From Aporrectodea caliginosa (lineage: Eukaryota; Annelida; Clitellata; Crassiclitellata; Lumbricidae): DNA of 64,000 nucleotides. Location: assembly GCA_020284085.1 (NCBI GenBank), contig JACEVL010000957.1:1-64000 (forward strand), read 5' to 3'. How positions within the stretch are numbered: position 1 is the first letter of the stretch; each line of letters begins with the position of its first letter. This document shows, one piece after another, positions 53,533-64,000 of this stretch. The notes below the pieces were generated by a model. The model searched no databases, was not told the DNA's origin, and saw only the letters and a list, made by a program, of their open reading frames with translations. The position numbers and the translations under genes are program-made.

Positions 53533-55653
53533 ATGAGAACCCATACTGGTGAAAAATCATACAAGTGCCAGTTTTGTCAGAAAGCATTTGCTATAAGTAG
53601 TAATTTGAAAAAGCACCTGAGAATTCATAGTGGAGAGAAACCATACAAGTGTCAGTTTTGTCAGAAATCATTTACGGAAGGTGGTTATCTTAAAACGCAC
53701 ATGAGAACCCATACTGGAGAGAAACCATATAAGTGCCATTTATGTCAAAAGTCATTTACTGAAGGTGGTCATCTGAAAACGCACATGAGAACCCATACTA
53801 GAGAGAAACCACATGAGTGTCAGTTTTGTCAAAAATCATTTACTGAAGGTGGTTCTCTTAAAACGCACATGAGAACCCATACTGGAGAGAAACCATGTAA
53901 GTGCCAGTTATGTGAAAAATCATTTACTGAAGGTGGTCATCTGAAAACGCACATGAGATCCCATACCGGAGAGAAACCATACAAGTGTCAGTTTTGCCAA
54001 AAATCATTTACAAAAGGTGGTCATCTGAAAACGCACATGAGAACCCATACTGGAGAGAAAGCATACAAGTGTCAGTTTTGTCAAAAATCATTTACAAAAG
54101 GTGGTCATCTGAAAACGCACATGAGAACCCATACTGGAGAGAAACCATACAAGTGTCAGTTTTGCCAAAAATCATTTACTGAAGGTGGTTCTCTTAAAAC
54201 GCACATAAGAACCCATACTGGAGAGAAACCATACAAGTGTCAGTTATGTCAAAAATCTTTTACTGAAGGTGGTTCTCTTAAAACGCACATGAGAACCCAT
54301 ACTGGTGAAAAACCATACAGGTGCCAGTTTTGTCAGAAAGCATTTGCTATAAGTAGTAATTTGAAAAAGCACCTGAGAATTCATAGTGGAGAGAAACCAT
54401 ACAAGTGTCAGTTTTGTCAGAAATCATTTACGGAAGGTGGTTCTCTTAAAACGCACATGAGAACCCATACTGGAGAGAAACCATATAAGTGCCATTTATG
54501 TCAAAAGTCATTTACTGAAGGTGGTCATCTGAAAACGCACATGAGAACCCATACTAGAGAGAAACCACATGAGTGTCAGTTTTGTCAAAAATCATTTACT
54601 GAAGGTGGTTCTCTTAAAACGCACATGAGAACCCATACTGGAGAGAAACCATATAAGTGCCAGTTATGTCAAAAATCATTTACTGAAGGTGGTCATCTGA
54701 AAACGCACATGAGAACCCATACCGGAGAGAAACCATACAAGTGCCAGTTTTGTCAAAAATCATTTACAAAAGGTGGTCATCTGAAAACGCACATGAGAAC
54801 CCATACTGGAGAGAAACCATACAAGTGTCAGTTTTGTCAAAAATCATTTACGGAAGGTGGTTCTCTTAAAACGCACATGAGAACCCATACTGGAGAGAAA
54901 CCATACAAGTGTCAGTTATGTCAGAAATCATTTAATCAAGGTGGTGATCTGAAAAAACACATGAGAACCCATACTGGACAGAAACCATACAAGTGTCAGT
55001 TTTGTCAAAAATCATTTGCTGAAGGTGGTTCTCTTAAAACGCACATGAGAACCCATACTGGAGAGAAACCATGCAGATGCCAGTTATGTCAGAAATCATT
55101 TGTTCACGCCGGTCATCTAAAAACACACATTAGAACTCATACAGGAGAAAAACCATACATATGTGAGGTTTGTAATAAAGGATTCTCAGAACTTGGACAT
55201 CTAAAGAGTCACAGGAGATCTCACATGAATGAGAAGCAACACCCATACAATAAATCTTATGCCAAGAGCAGTTCTTCAGCGAAGCATTTTAAACTCCATG
55301 CTGGAACACAGGCACAGGATATTGAAAAGATAAGTTTATCAGCTGCTAGCCTATCTGTTCGATTCATAACATTAAGCAGTACAGGCGTTACTGATAAACC
55401 AAATGAACGTTTGTCAAGGAACATGCATCTTGATTCTAATGAAAAGACAATTCCTCAGATTGCAAAAGTTAGTATCGGAGAATGTCTTTGTATTAACACA
55501 ATCAAATCACCTGAGGATGCAAAACCGTTCATGGAAAAATCGTATGGATGTGGTGTATGTGGTGAAATGCTTGAAATTGAGAAGGAATTTCTAGAGCATT
55601 GTTCTAGCCATCGCTTTTCTCCACCTGACGACTTATTTATTGACCTTTGCTGA
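53533..55653 (+). CDS. B2: 20-finger C2H2 zinc-finger protein
   Basis: From the first in-frame ATG (53533), which lies in the HMRTH of a partial finger, 706 residues run without break. A TAA at 53446-53448 closes the frame upstream. Twenty complete fingers (about residues 10-570) all keep C2H2 ligands. Their helices are strikingly uniform: TEGGS, TEGGH, TKGGH, AISSN, NQGGD, AEGGS and VHAGH. Fingers 1-9 and 10 onward are a block duplication of 756 bp (9 x 84), with one TKGGH finger fewer in the second block. The spacer (YNKSYAKSSSSAKHFK) leads to the lone finger CGVCGEMLEIEKEFLEHCSSH and the tail SPPDDLFIDLC. Function: nuclear DNA binding by family. Long arrays of near-identical fingers suggest recognition of a repetitive target, which is inference. 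The true N-terminus is uncertain because of the frameshift at 53451-53454. Confidence 0.85.
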   Translation: MRTHTGEKSYKCQFCQKAFAISSNLKKHLRIHSGEKPYKCQFCQKSFTEGGYLKTHMRTHTGEKPYKCHLCQKSFTEGGHLKTHMRTHTREKPHECQFCQKSFTEGGSLKTHMRTHTGEKPCKCQLCEKSFTEGGHLKTHMRSHTGEKPYKCQFCQKSFTKGGHLKTHMRTHTGEKAYKCQFCQKSFTKGGHLKTHMRTHTGEKPYKCQFCQKSFTEGGSLKTHIRTHTGEKPYKCQLCQKSFTEGGSLKTHMRTHTGEKPYRCQFCQKAFAISSNLKKHLRIHSGEKPYKCQFCQKSFTEGGSLKTHMRTHTGEKPYKCHLCQKSFTEGGHLKTHMRTHTREKPHECQFCQKSFTEGGSLKTHMRTHTGEKPYKCQLCQKSFTEGGHLKTHMRTHTGEKPYKCQFCQKSFTKGGHLKTHMRTHTGEKPYKCQFCQKSFTEGGSLKTHMRTHTGEKPYKCQLCQKSFNQGGDLKKHMRTHTGQKPYKCQFCQKSFAEGGSLKTHMRTHTGEKPCRCQLCQKSFVHAGHLKTHIRTHTGEKPYICEVCNKGFSELGHLKSHRRSHMNEKQHPYNKSYAKSSSSAKHFKLHAGTQAQDIEKISLSAASLSVRFITLSSTGVTDKPNERLSRNMHLDSNEKTIPQIAKVSIGECLCINTIKSPEDAKPFMEKSYGCGVCGEMLEIEKEFLEHCSSHRFSPPDDLFIDLC

Positions 55654-55757
55654 TTCGTAATTCTCAACACGCGTTGTTTAAGATTGAGAAGAGATTGAGA
55701 CATTTAATAGTGACTTTACATAAATAAGGTGTGCTGTTGCAATGCTAATATACACAC
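55654..55757 (+). other. B2 3' flank up to transposon
   Basis: Matches 44054-44157 nearly base for base. Confidence 0.6.
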
Positions 55758-57678
55758 TAGTGTGGTCCAATTTACCATGTAAAAAAATAAATTTCAAATA
55801 TCAAATTGGGTCATAGCTGCCCTTGTTTCTATATGACAGAGGAGCTTACAGGCCAAAACTTAAACGGATTCAATAATATTTAGAGGTGGCTCAAAGCTGA
55901 CACTTTTACTGACACTATGAAAAATTCGAGATTTTTGAAGAAAATGTCAGTCTTCTTAATTATTTAATTTAAACATTTTAATTTAGGTTCATTTTTAGTT
56001 GTTTTCACTTCCTGTTATGTTTTAACTTTCTTCTGTGTGTTTTTAATCTTTTAAAATATTACAATTCAATTTTAATAATTGAAAATTTAAAGAATATTTC
56101 TCGAAGCTATTCGTTGTTCTAAAATGGCCACTCGCATGGCAAAGGCAGCAGCAGACCAGGAATCGTATTCGATCGAGGTCCCTCTCCTTTTGCAATGGGA
56201 TGGCAAACTTTTACCAGATCTTTCTTATTCCAGCCTGAAAGTGGGCAGATTTGCAATCTTTGTTTATGGAGATGAAAAGCCTCAGACTGTTTTGAAGACT
56301 GGCGCATGTACAATTATCGAACAGACTCTCAACAGGGAACTTGTGTGGATTGCAAGTTGCCACCATGTGTTCGAAGTTATGCCATCCAGCGTGTTTACTT
56401 CCGCAACCCTCGGATCTACCAGTTGACCAGAAATAGACGTATTCAAGCGATTTACATGTGAAAAGTGGCTAAAGTTTGACAAAACCAAGTACGACACTTC
56501 TGACGGAACAATCTTCAGCGGGTCGGGTCCATGATGGATATCCGCGATGAGATGGTTACATACTACTATAGCTGTGAAAACCAGCACCAGCATGAAGATT
56601 ATGGCGAGCTTCTGCAATTGTGTCTCATCTTCCTTGATGGGTGCTCGAGAGAAGAAGTGCGATTTTGAGCTCCTGGGCCAATGCACAATGCGAGGTGGAT
56701 GGCCAAATTCTTCTTTCAAGCATCAAATTACTCTCAACACCTGGGAGAGAAAAGCTTTAACAGTTGTCAGCCTTTTTGTCTCTCTTGTCTATGAATTATT
56801 TTGGCATGAAGCTTGCTTGGCAGACAGAGCTCCATACAATGACTTGAAACTATTGAACTTGTTGCAACATTGCTGTGAAAAATGCAGCCAAAACAGCTTT
56901 CAAGAGACACCTCAGATATTTTTCTTAGCATTAGATAGGCCTGGCTTTTTTGACCCATGCGTTGATATCAATACAAAGGTTAAGGATCTCAAACGTGCTG
57001 AAAAGACTAATTATACCATCAAAGAGGATTGAAAGCAGAACATTAAACTTGGGAAATCTACTGGAATCATATGTAACAAGCCGAATATCTCGGCTCTTTG
57101 ACGTATACTCGTTGACAGTGGAGCAGAAAAGGCCCAGGCTTTCCTTTCGACACCACCAGACTTTTGGCAGTTGGATCCAATTTATCTCCAATTGACAGGA
57201 AAAGTCAGGCAGATGAAAGTAGTAAATGACTGTGCAGAGAGAGGTGTTGCTTTAATCCAGACATTCAACTCTTCTATAACAAAACGAGAATAAAAACCAA
57301 TACCATCTTCAAGTTGCCAGCGCTCATCGGAAAACCCAACCCATGCAGAGACATCAAAGCTTCCCTTAAAGAATATCTCAAAATAGACTTATTTTAATGT
57401 TGTTCTTATTGACTAGAAGCTTACTAAGCAGTAAACACTAAACAGTCATTTTCTTTTTGTTTTCATTAAAAAATTTCTTGATCAAAGATATGAATTGGGG
57501 GCCTGTACTATATCTGACGAAATTTCGTAGTAACAATATTTATCATTCAAAATTGAGCCACCTTTAGATATTCTTCTAAAGCCACAAAAATTGGTCCAAA
57601 TATTCCCTAAACTGAATAGAACAAGAACAAATGTGACCCAAATTAATTTTTTACCTTTTATATTTTTGGACCACACTA
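55758..57678 (+). mobile_element. DNA transposon with TAGTGTGGTCCAA ends, 8-bp target duplication
   Basis: The left TAGTGTGGTCCAATTTACC and the right TTTTTGGACCACACTA are inverted over TAGTGTGGTCCAA. ATACACAC lies at 55750-55757 and 57679-57686. The B1 flank (44150) has the site without insert. It carries a broken protein-coding region (56124-57030). I cannot name the superfamily with confidence. The 8-bp duplication would allow hAT-like or P/foldback-like elements. Confidence 0.85.
56124..57032 (+). pseudogene. transposon-encoded protein remnant
   Basis: Frame-shifted pieces give LLLQWDGKLLPDLSY, KTGACTIIEQTLNRELVWIA with SCHHVFEVM, then DYGELLQLCLIFLDG and CTMRGGWPN. A protein with WDGKLLPDL, a KAGACVLLEQ.LGRDLLWLACRHH-like region and a later ..H.ARWMAK-like segment is widespread in invertebrate genomes as an uncharacterised transposon protein. 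The order and spacing here agree with my memory of it. The coding is disrupted by frameshifts and stops, so this copy is inactive. Location inside inverted termini supports it being the element's own gene. Confidence 0.6.
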
Positions 57679-57697
57679 ATACACACACACAAATTCT

Positions 57698-58410
57698 TAA
57701 CACGTTGGCCGCTAGGGACGTGTTAACACGTCCCAAATTGGGATTGTTCAGACGCTAGGGACGTGTATACACGTTCCTTAGGTATAGGCCGCTCAGAGGT
57801 TGTTCAGCGTCCCAGTAATATTTCCTGCCACGTATAAATAATAATGGACATGTGCTGCTACCTACTGAATGCATATAAGATTATTTTTGGCAAGGTTTGT
57901 GACTAAAAAATTGGAACATAATGATATGAAGCGTCTGTTGATGTGTCAGCCATCTTGATGTAGGCCCTAGGCTCTTTGCGGTAAACATAATAAATATATA
58001 TGAATTATTTGAAGAAGAAAAGGTTCAGTATACAGCAGCCTGTGAAGATGTCGTGCGAATTAGACGATGATTCTTTTGTTGATAGTGTACACGAGGTTTG
58101 GAACAAAATAGCCTAATGTTATTCGGTCTCTGCTCGGAAGCCAAGATCGGCCAGAGACAGCCGCCCCATCGGTGGCCTTCAAGCAACACAAGGCTTCGGA
58201 CTTATCCAGACTCAGTGGACAGCATTATCTGGATGTTATCCCAGCAACTGCTACCAATAGATGTGCAATAGATGTGTTGTTTGCAGCATGCATGGAAGGC
58301 GCCAGGAAACGCGTTATTTTGGTGAAACTTGCTCTTTAGAGCCTGTAGGCCTACTGTGCGTTGTAGGCCTAAATTGTTTCAAACTGTTTCACACCAGTAG
58401 TGTAGTGGGG
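57698..58410 (+). mobile_element. piggyBac derivative: N-terminus fused to C-terminal Cys-rich domain
   Basis: TTAACACGTTGGCCGC at 57698 fits a piggyBac left terminus after TTAA. GGGACGTGT motifs repeat subterminally. An ATG at 58048 begins MSCELDDDSFVDSVHEVW, an acidic start typical of piggyBac transposases. Shortly after come IPATATNR and, in the next frame, RCVVCSMHGRRQETRYF with CFKLFHT, the conserved Cys-rich C-terminal zinc-binding domain. The catalytic middle (DDD) is missing, so the element is internally deleted and inactive. No right terminus was found before other sequence begins near 58400. Confidence 0.7.
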
Positions 58411-58599
58411 CGGGAACGCGGGGGAACGCCGTTCCCGCACTTTTTTCCAGGGAGGGAACGCGATCCCTCACTATTTTGCAGCATTTCTGCTGAAATAAAT
58501 GAACAAAGAAGACTTCAAGACTCACAGTTTCAACTGCTTACTTACTGGAGCCTTTCGCAGTTTCGCAGATATATTTATATACCCGTTATCTTTATACTA
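58411..58599. other. GC-rich insert edge and unassigned sequence
   Basis: GTGGGGCGGGAACGCGGGGG and GGGAGGGAACGCG recall the GTGGGGAGGGAA subterminal motif of the hAT at 21482. Boundaries cannot be set. Confidence 0.35.
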
Positions 58600-59096
58600 A
58601 AAGTCGTAGTTTACGTTGCTAAATTATTCTAATGTCTTCAATGCCGTACTTGACGTTGGTAAGTAAGAAGTCTACCTATGTGCATGTTAACTATCATCAA
58701 TCCACCTTCCATTTCATTAAGACATTTTTTCATCAATCCAACTTCTATTTAATTTTAAAAAAAATACTTTTATCAATCCAACTTCTATTTCATGAAAGAA
58801 ATATTTTTCATCAATGGAACGTTTATTTAAGCAAAGATATATTCTCATGGATCCAGCTTCTAATTACGGAAACAATTATTTTCATCAATCCAGTTTCTAT
58901 TGAATCCAAAACTTAATTTCATCCATCCAGCTTCTATTTACGGGGAAAATTATTTCGATCGATCCAACTTCAATTTTGAACACAGGAACGTTTTCATCAA
59001 TCCCACTTCCATTTAGGGAAACAATTTCTTTCATCAATCCAGCTTCCATTTTACAGTGACAACATCAAATAATTTAGCAACGTAAACTACGACTTT
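58600..59096. mobile_element. GTAGTTTA-ended element with CAATCC array, complete copy
   Basis: The left AAAGTCGTAGTTTACGTTGC with TAAATTATT and the right AATAATTTAGCAACG with TAAACTACGACTTT are inverted repeats of about 29 bp (one mismatch). Ten or so array units in the CAATCCAACTTCTATTT orientation fill the interior. This is the cleanest copy for defining the family. No target duplication is evident. Confidence 0.8.
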
Positions 59097-59914
59097 ACCC
59101 CCAAAACTAGGCTTTTGTCGGCAACGTTAATTGACGAGAAACAAGCCAAAAACCGCTAATTTTTACTCTTTTGCGCAAATTTTGTTTTCATCAAATTCAA
59201 GCGTTAAAATATCTTTAAAACATTATTAGGGTAAACGTGTATTTTAGCGTCCTAAATTATTTTCTGACTTATAACGTATTCCCAGATTAATTTAAGCGTT
59301 TACGCTTATATTTGTCATATTCCGGAATATATCTGTGCTAAAAGAAACAAAAACAACCGAATAAAACTTAATTTAGAAGAGAAAATAAAAACGAATTGAG
59401 TCGTTAAGCGACCATTCGACGACAACCGGAAGTCAAGCGGCTATGGTAGGCCTACATTACCCGCGGCTCAAGGAATCTATATTGACCGCGGCTATTAATA
59501 GCTACACCTCAACTTGACCGCAGCTATTAATAGCTACACCTCAACTTAATAATGCTGAATGCTGAATAGTTGCGTTAAGTTCTCATAGGCTTAACGTCAA
59601 CTTAAGCCTATGAGATACGCCTATGAGATACGAACAGGTCGCGCACTCATACGCTTCACTAATTACCGTCTATGAGGCACTAACACTTCCCACACGATTG
59701 ATTTGCAGGTGTTTTATGCTATCAGTCTGCATTGAAACGGACATACTTGTGCGTTTGCAAGTGGTGTAATAACGAATACACTTACTTACTTACTTTTCTT
59801 CTGCATTATGTAAAAGTCCTGCACGTGGAATTTTTACCAGGGTACTCCTACCATAATTCTAATCCTTACATATACTTCCTAATCACTCATTTCCTGCAAA
59901 AACTCTTTTCCCAG
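59097..59914. other. no gene; short local duplications
   Basis: Near 59470-59550 a segment with GCTATTAATAGCTACACCTC occurs twice in tandem, and CCTATGAGATACG is repeated near 59605-59635. Nothing coding is recognised. The frame at 59732-59974 has no family. Confidence 0.45.
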
Positions 59915-62900
59915 TCTTCACGCTTCACACTAACCATTATTGTGAAGCCTAAATGCATTGGACAATTTGCATAGCAAGAAATGTCCTTATTTGACCCTTG
60001 AAATAAAATACTTATACGATCTTTCCAGGGTGTAAAGAGCAACTTTGAGACTAACCAAAACGGCAATCATCCATCACCTTCAATCATTATCCTCACAGTG
60101 GTAATCCTTCAAACTTACCCATTAGTGTCAAGCCAAAATCCATTGGAACAAATACATTGCAAGAAATGCTATTATTTGACCATTGAAATAAATACTTATC
60201 GTCTAAGTAAGCAAACACCCATTCTAGGGCCAAAGGAGAACCCCAATGCTAATCAAAACTCCAAACAATCATCTGTTTAAATCACCATTCTCGAAGTGGT
60301 AGCCTTTGGTACTTACCATTACTGTCAACGCAAAATCCATTCTACAAATGCATTGCAAGATATACTGTTACTTGACCCTTGAAATAAAATACTTAGACTC
60401 TAAGTATGTGAAACCCCTTTGTAGGCCTAAAGAGAACCCTCAGTGCTATCCCAAACGCCAATCACCCGTCTGTTTCAATCACCATTGTCTAAATGGTAGC
60501 CCTTAAAATTTACCATTATTGTCAATGCAAAATCCATTGTGAAAATGCATTGCAAGATATACTGTTACTTGATCGTTGAAATAAAATACTTAGACCCTAA
60601 GTATGTGAAAGCCGTATCTAGGCACTAAAGAGCACCCTTAGTGCTATCCAAAGTGCCAATCACTCATCCCTTTCAATCACCACTGTCTAAGTGGTAGCCC
60701 TTCAAGAATACCACTATTTCCAATGCAAGAACCATTGTACAAATGCATTGCAATATATACTGTTACTTGACCCTTGAAATAAAATACTTAGACCCTAAGT
60801 ACGTGAAAGCCGTATCTAGGGACTAAAGAGCACCCTTAGTGCTATCCAAATCGCCAATCACCCATCCATTTCAATCACCACTGTCTAAGTGGTAGCCCTT
60901 CAAGTATACCACTATTTCCATTGTACAAATACATTGCAATATATACTGTTACTTGACCTTTGAAATAAAATATTTAGACCCTAAGTATGTGAAAGCCGTA
61001 TCTAGGCACTAAAGAGCACCCTTAGTGCTATCCAAAGCGCCAATCACCCATCCATTTCAATCAGCACTGTCTAAGTGGTAGCCCTTCAAGTATACCGCTA
61101 TTTGTGCCAATTGAAATGCATTGTACAAATGCATTGCAAGAGATACTGTTACATGACCTTGCAATAAAATACTTAGACCCTAAGTATGTGAAAGCCGTAT
61201 CTAGGCACTAAAGAGCACCCTTAGTGCTATCCCAAACGCCAATCACCCGTTTGTTTCAATCACCATTGTCTCATCCCTACACTATTGCCAATGCAAAATC
61301 CATTGTACGAATGCATTGGAAGATAGAGTGTTACTTAACTCTTTCAATTAAATACTTATAGTCTACATAATTATGTGAAAGCCCTTTTTAGGGTCTAAAG
61401 AGAAACCTCTGTGCTAACCAAAACCACAATAACCCACCTATTTCCATTGCTCTTGTCTAAGTACTCACCCTTCAACTGAAACACTATTGTCATTCCAAAA
61501 TACACTGTAGAAATACATTGGAAGATAGAGTGTTACTTAACTCTTTCAATTAAATACCTATAGTCTACATATGTGAAAGTCCTTTCTAGGGCCTAAAGAG
61601 CACCCTTAGTGCTAACCAAAACCACAATCACCCAGCTTTTTCAATCAGCATTGTCTAAGTGCTCAACCTTCAACTGAAACACTATTTTCAAGCCAAATAC
61701 ACTGTAGAAATGCATTGCAAGATATAGTGTTACTTGACTCTTTCAATTAAATACTTCTGGTCTAGGTATGTGAAAGCCCTTTCTAGGGCCTAAAGAGCAC
61801 CCTTAGTGCTAACCAAAACCATCATCAACCAGCTTTTTCAATCAACAGTGTCTAAGTGCTCACCCTTCAACTGAAACACTGTTTTCAAGCCAAATACACT
61901 GTAGAAATGCATTGCAAGATATAGTGTTACTTGACTCTTTCAATTAAATACTTATTGTTTAGGTATGTGAAAGCCCTTTCTAGGGACTAAAGAGCGCCCT
62001 TTGTGCTATTCAACACGCCAATCACCCATACTTACCAATCGCCACTGTATAAGTGGTAGCCCTTCAAGAATACCACTATTTCCAATGCAAGATCCATTGT
62101 ACAAATGCCTGGCAATATATACTGTTACTTGACCCTTGAAATAAAATACTTAGACCCTAAGTATGTGAAAGCCCTATCTAGTGACTAAAGAGCACCCTCA
62201 GTGCTATAGAAACTGCCAATCACCCATCCCTTTCAGTCACCATTGTTTAAGTGGAAGCATTTCAAGAATACCACTATTTCCAATGCAAGATCCACTGTTC
62301 AAATGCATTGCAAGATATGCTGTTACATGACCCTTGAAATAAAATACTTAGATCCTCTGTATGTGAAAGCCGTATCTAGGGACTAAAGAGCACCCTTTGT
62401 GCTATTCAAAACGCCAATCACCCATCCGTTTCAATAACTCTTCTCTAAGTGGTTACATTTTCAACTTAAACATTATTGTGAAGCTAAAATACACTTGAAA
62501 TCCATTTCAAATCATGATGTTACTGGAGCCTTCCAATTAAATACTTATCATCTAGGTAATTGGAAGCACTCTCTAGGGCCTGAAGAGAAACCTTTATGAT
62601 CACCAATACCACAATCACACACCTTTTTCAATCAACACTGTCTAAGTGCTCACCCTTCCACTTACACATTGTTGTCAAGCCAAAATACACTGTAGAAATC
62701 CATTGCAAATTATGCTTTTACTGAACCCTTCTAATTAAATAGTTATCGTCCAGGTATGAGAATGCACTCTCTAGGGCCTTAAGAGAAACCTTTATGCTCA
62801 CCAATACCACAATCACCCACCTTTTTCAATCACCAGTGTCTAAGTGCTCACCCTTCAAGTGAAACACCATTTTCAAGCCAAAATATACTGTAGAAATGCA

Positions 62901-63190
62901 TTGCAATATAGTGTTACTTGACTCTTTCAATTAAATGCTTATTGTTTATGTGTGTGAAAGCCCTTTCTAGGGCATAAAGGGAAGACTCTGTGCTAACCAA
63001 ACCAGAATCACCCATCTATTTCAAATGCTCTTCTCTAAGTGCTCACCCTTCAAGTGAAACACTATTTTCAAGCCAAAAATACACTGTAGAAATGCATTAA
63101 TAGTAATGTTGTTATTTCAGCCTCCAAATTAAATACTGATCGTATAAGTATGTGAAAGCTTTATCTGGGGCCTAAAATCCACCCTTAATA
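59915..63190 (+). repeat. satellite array, about 16 units of ~197 bp
   Basis: The landmark CTAAGTATGTGAAAGCC recurs at 60400, 60597, 60795, 60981, 61180 and onward, with spacing of 186-199 bp. Each unit contains TGCATTGCAAGATATACTGT, TTGAAATAAAATACTTAGAC, the hairpin ACTTAGACCCTAAGT, a second hairpin AGCACCCTTAGTGCT, and a CAATCACCCATCC region. Two sub-types alternate in blocks: one with GTGGTAGCCCTTCAAG (mostly 60.0-61.3 kb and 62.0-62.4 kb) and one with GTGCTCACCCTTCAAC (61.3-62.0 kb and after 62.6 kb). Divergence is greater at both ends. Confidence 0.9.
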
Positions 63191-64000
63191 CTACTGATAG
63201 GTGCTTGAAAGGTCACATATGAAGAGTCTGTATCAATATCTACAGACATACGTGCAATATCGCTCATACATCATACGTGTAAACGGACACAAATACACAT
63301 GTATAAGCATATTGCACTTGTTTGTGTTGTATGTTACAGGTAAGCTTTCTGTCGAGTCGAGGTTGAAGGCATTCAAGCAAGACAGTATTGGGTATCATGA
63401 AACGACTGATTACCATCTGACTGGTTCTGCAGTTTTACTGGAATGGAAGGTGCAAGAAGCAGGGTTTTACTGATGTGAAACGTTCTGCTGTTGTCTGGAG
63501 TAAGCATTCGAATGTAAATAATTATGTTTTCTAGTCAAGCATGCTACGGTCTGTGTACTCAAGTTGCTGCCTTGGTTTCCTGCTCTAGAGAGATTCTGTC
63601 TGAAATTGGTATCAGGTTGACAGAACAGTGAACTGAAGTCATTCACATTATTCACGATCCGTTCCTTTTACGTCAGTCTTATCATTTTTGAAGAAGACAT
63701 GTGCCATTGGTTGATGCCTTGAGCATTAGATAACAGTGGGGTAGAAGTTACTAAGTAATTAATTAAATCCAATCCCGGTTACATAGATACGAAAACGTGT
63801 TCCATGAGCACCCCTTGCACACCAAGGACAATGACTGCAGACTTCTGTTTGCAAGATGAGGTGGAGAGAACCCTCTGTCTTGCGCCATGAGGTTAAAACA
63901 GAAATTCCGTTGCTGCATTTCCTGGTTGCCTTGAGGTCTGATCTTTGTGATATTCTTATTTAAATACGGTACTGTATTGTACTTATTGAATGTTTTCAAT
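63191..64000. other. no recognisable feature
   Basis: After the satellite, sequence complexity is normal. A frame at 63201-63473 (90 codons) and minus frames at 63467-63655 and 63763-63999 show no domain, signal or similarity I recognise. TTACAGGTAAGC at about 63331-63342 resembles a splice donor, so an exon end is conceivable but unsupported. Confidence 0.4.

Noticed and set aside
63201..63473. 90-codon frame after the satellite
   Set aside because: No domain, no coding bias I can see and no copy elsewhere. Left as unassigned.

Overview
Kind of genome. This is animal nuclear DNA, AT-rich and very dense in transposons. The only recognisable host genes are long C2H2 zinc-finger (ZNF) genes. 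I see no prokaryotic gene organisation, rRNA, true tRNA or CRISPR array. CR1/L2-type retrotransposons, tRNA-derived SINEs, piggyBac and hAT-like elements, a Helitron, the recurring palindrome TAGGCCTA and foldback transposons with arms of short tandem repeats together suggest a marine deuterostome. An echinoderm is my best guess. The foldback architecture recalls the TU elements of sea urchins. The species is inference only.

Host genes. Six related ZNF loci all lie on the + strand. Type A: A1 (881-2123, broken), A2 (8074-9615), A3 (19312-20598), A4 (33172-34449). Type B: B1 (42697-44053, one frameshift) and B2 (53202-55653, 5' part frameshifted, 20-finger array intact). Each carries consecutive fingers with TGEKP linkers, then a serine/lysine-rich spacer, then a lone terminal C2H2 finger, then a nearly invariant tail ending [13 protein letters not shown] (lost in A1). 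No KRAB, BTB or SCAN domain is visible. A2-A4 and B1-B2 each keep a splice-acceptor-like site 260-415 bp before the ORF, so each seems to have its fingers in one large 3' exon.

Layout. The genes were copied together with their flanks. After A1, A3 and A4 come the same blocks in the same order: a CR1 piece (A3, A4), a block near 2510/25570/37100, an L2-like reverse-transcriptase copy on the minus strand (A1, A3), a block containing CACTAGATGGCAGAATA, and arrays of a roughly 40-bp repeat. B1 and B2 are likewise two copies of one unit (about 38.9-44.2 kb and 47.0-57.7 kb). Because flanks are duplicated, many transposon insertions have an empty paralogous site elsewhere in the window, so their boundaries and target duplications can be read directly.

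Mobile elements. Elements bounded by 8-bp target duplications: 21482-23279, 23459-24240, 26601-29741, 27981-28330, 28464-29252, 39613-40116, 50633-52002, 52053-52474, 55758-57678, and probably the 0.7-kb palindrome at 16651-17368. TTAA elements: 5571-6600, 10751-11205, 37204-38766 (piggyBac remnant), 44310-46268, 47050-47990, and a second piggyBac derivative near 57698-58410. A Helitron lies at 27222-27910. Several element types with unrelated ends carry the same passenger array (CAATCCAACTTCTATTT units), which I think is the most unusual structural theme here. The window ends with a satellite of about 197-bp units (59.9-63.2 kb) and about 0.8 kb in which I recognise nothing.

How it may work together. 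A local family of DNA-binding ZNF genes is expanding by duplication inside a transposon-rich neighbourhood. This resembles the setting of transposon-silencing ZNF families in vertebrates, but that function is inference here.
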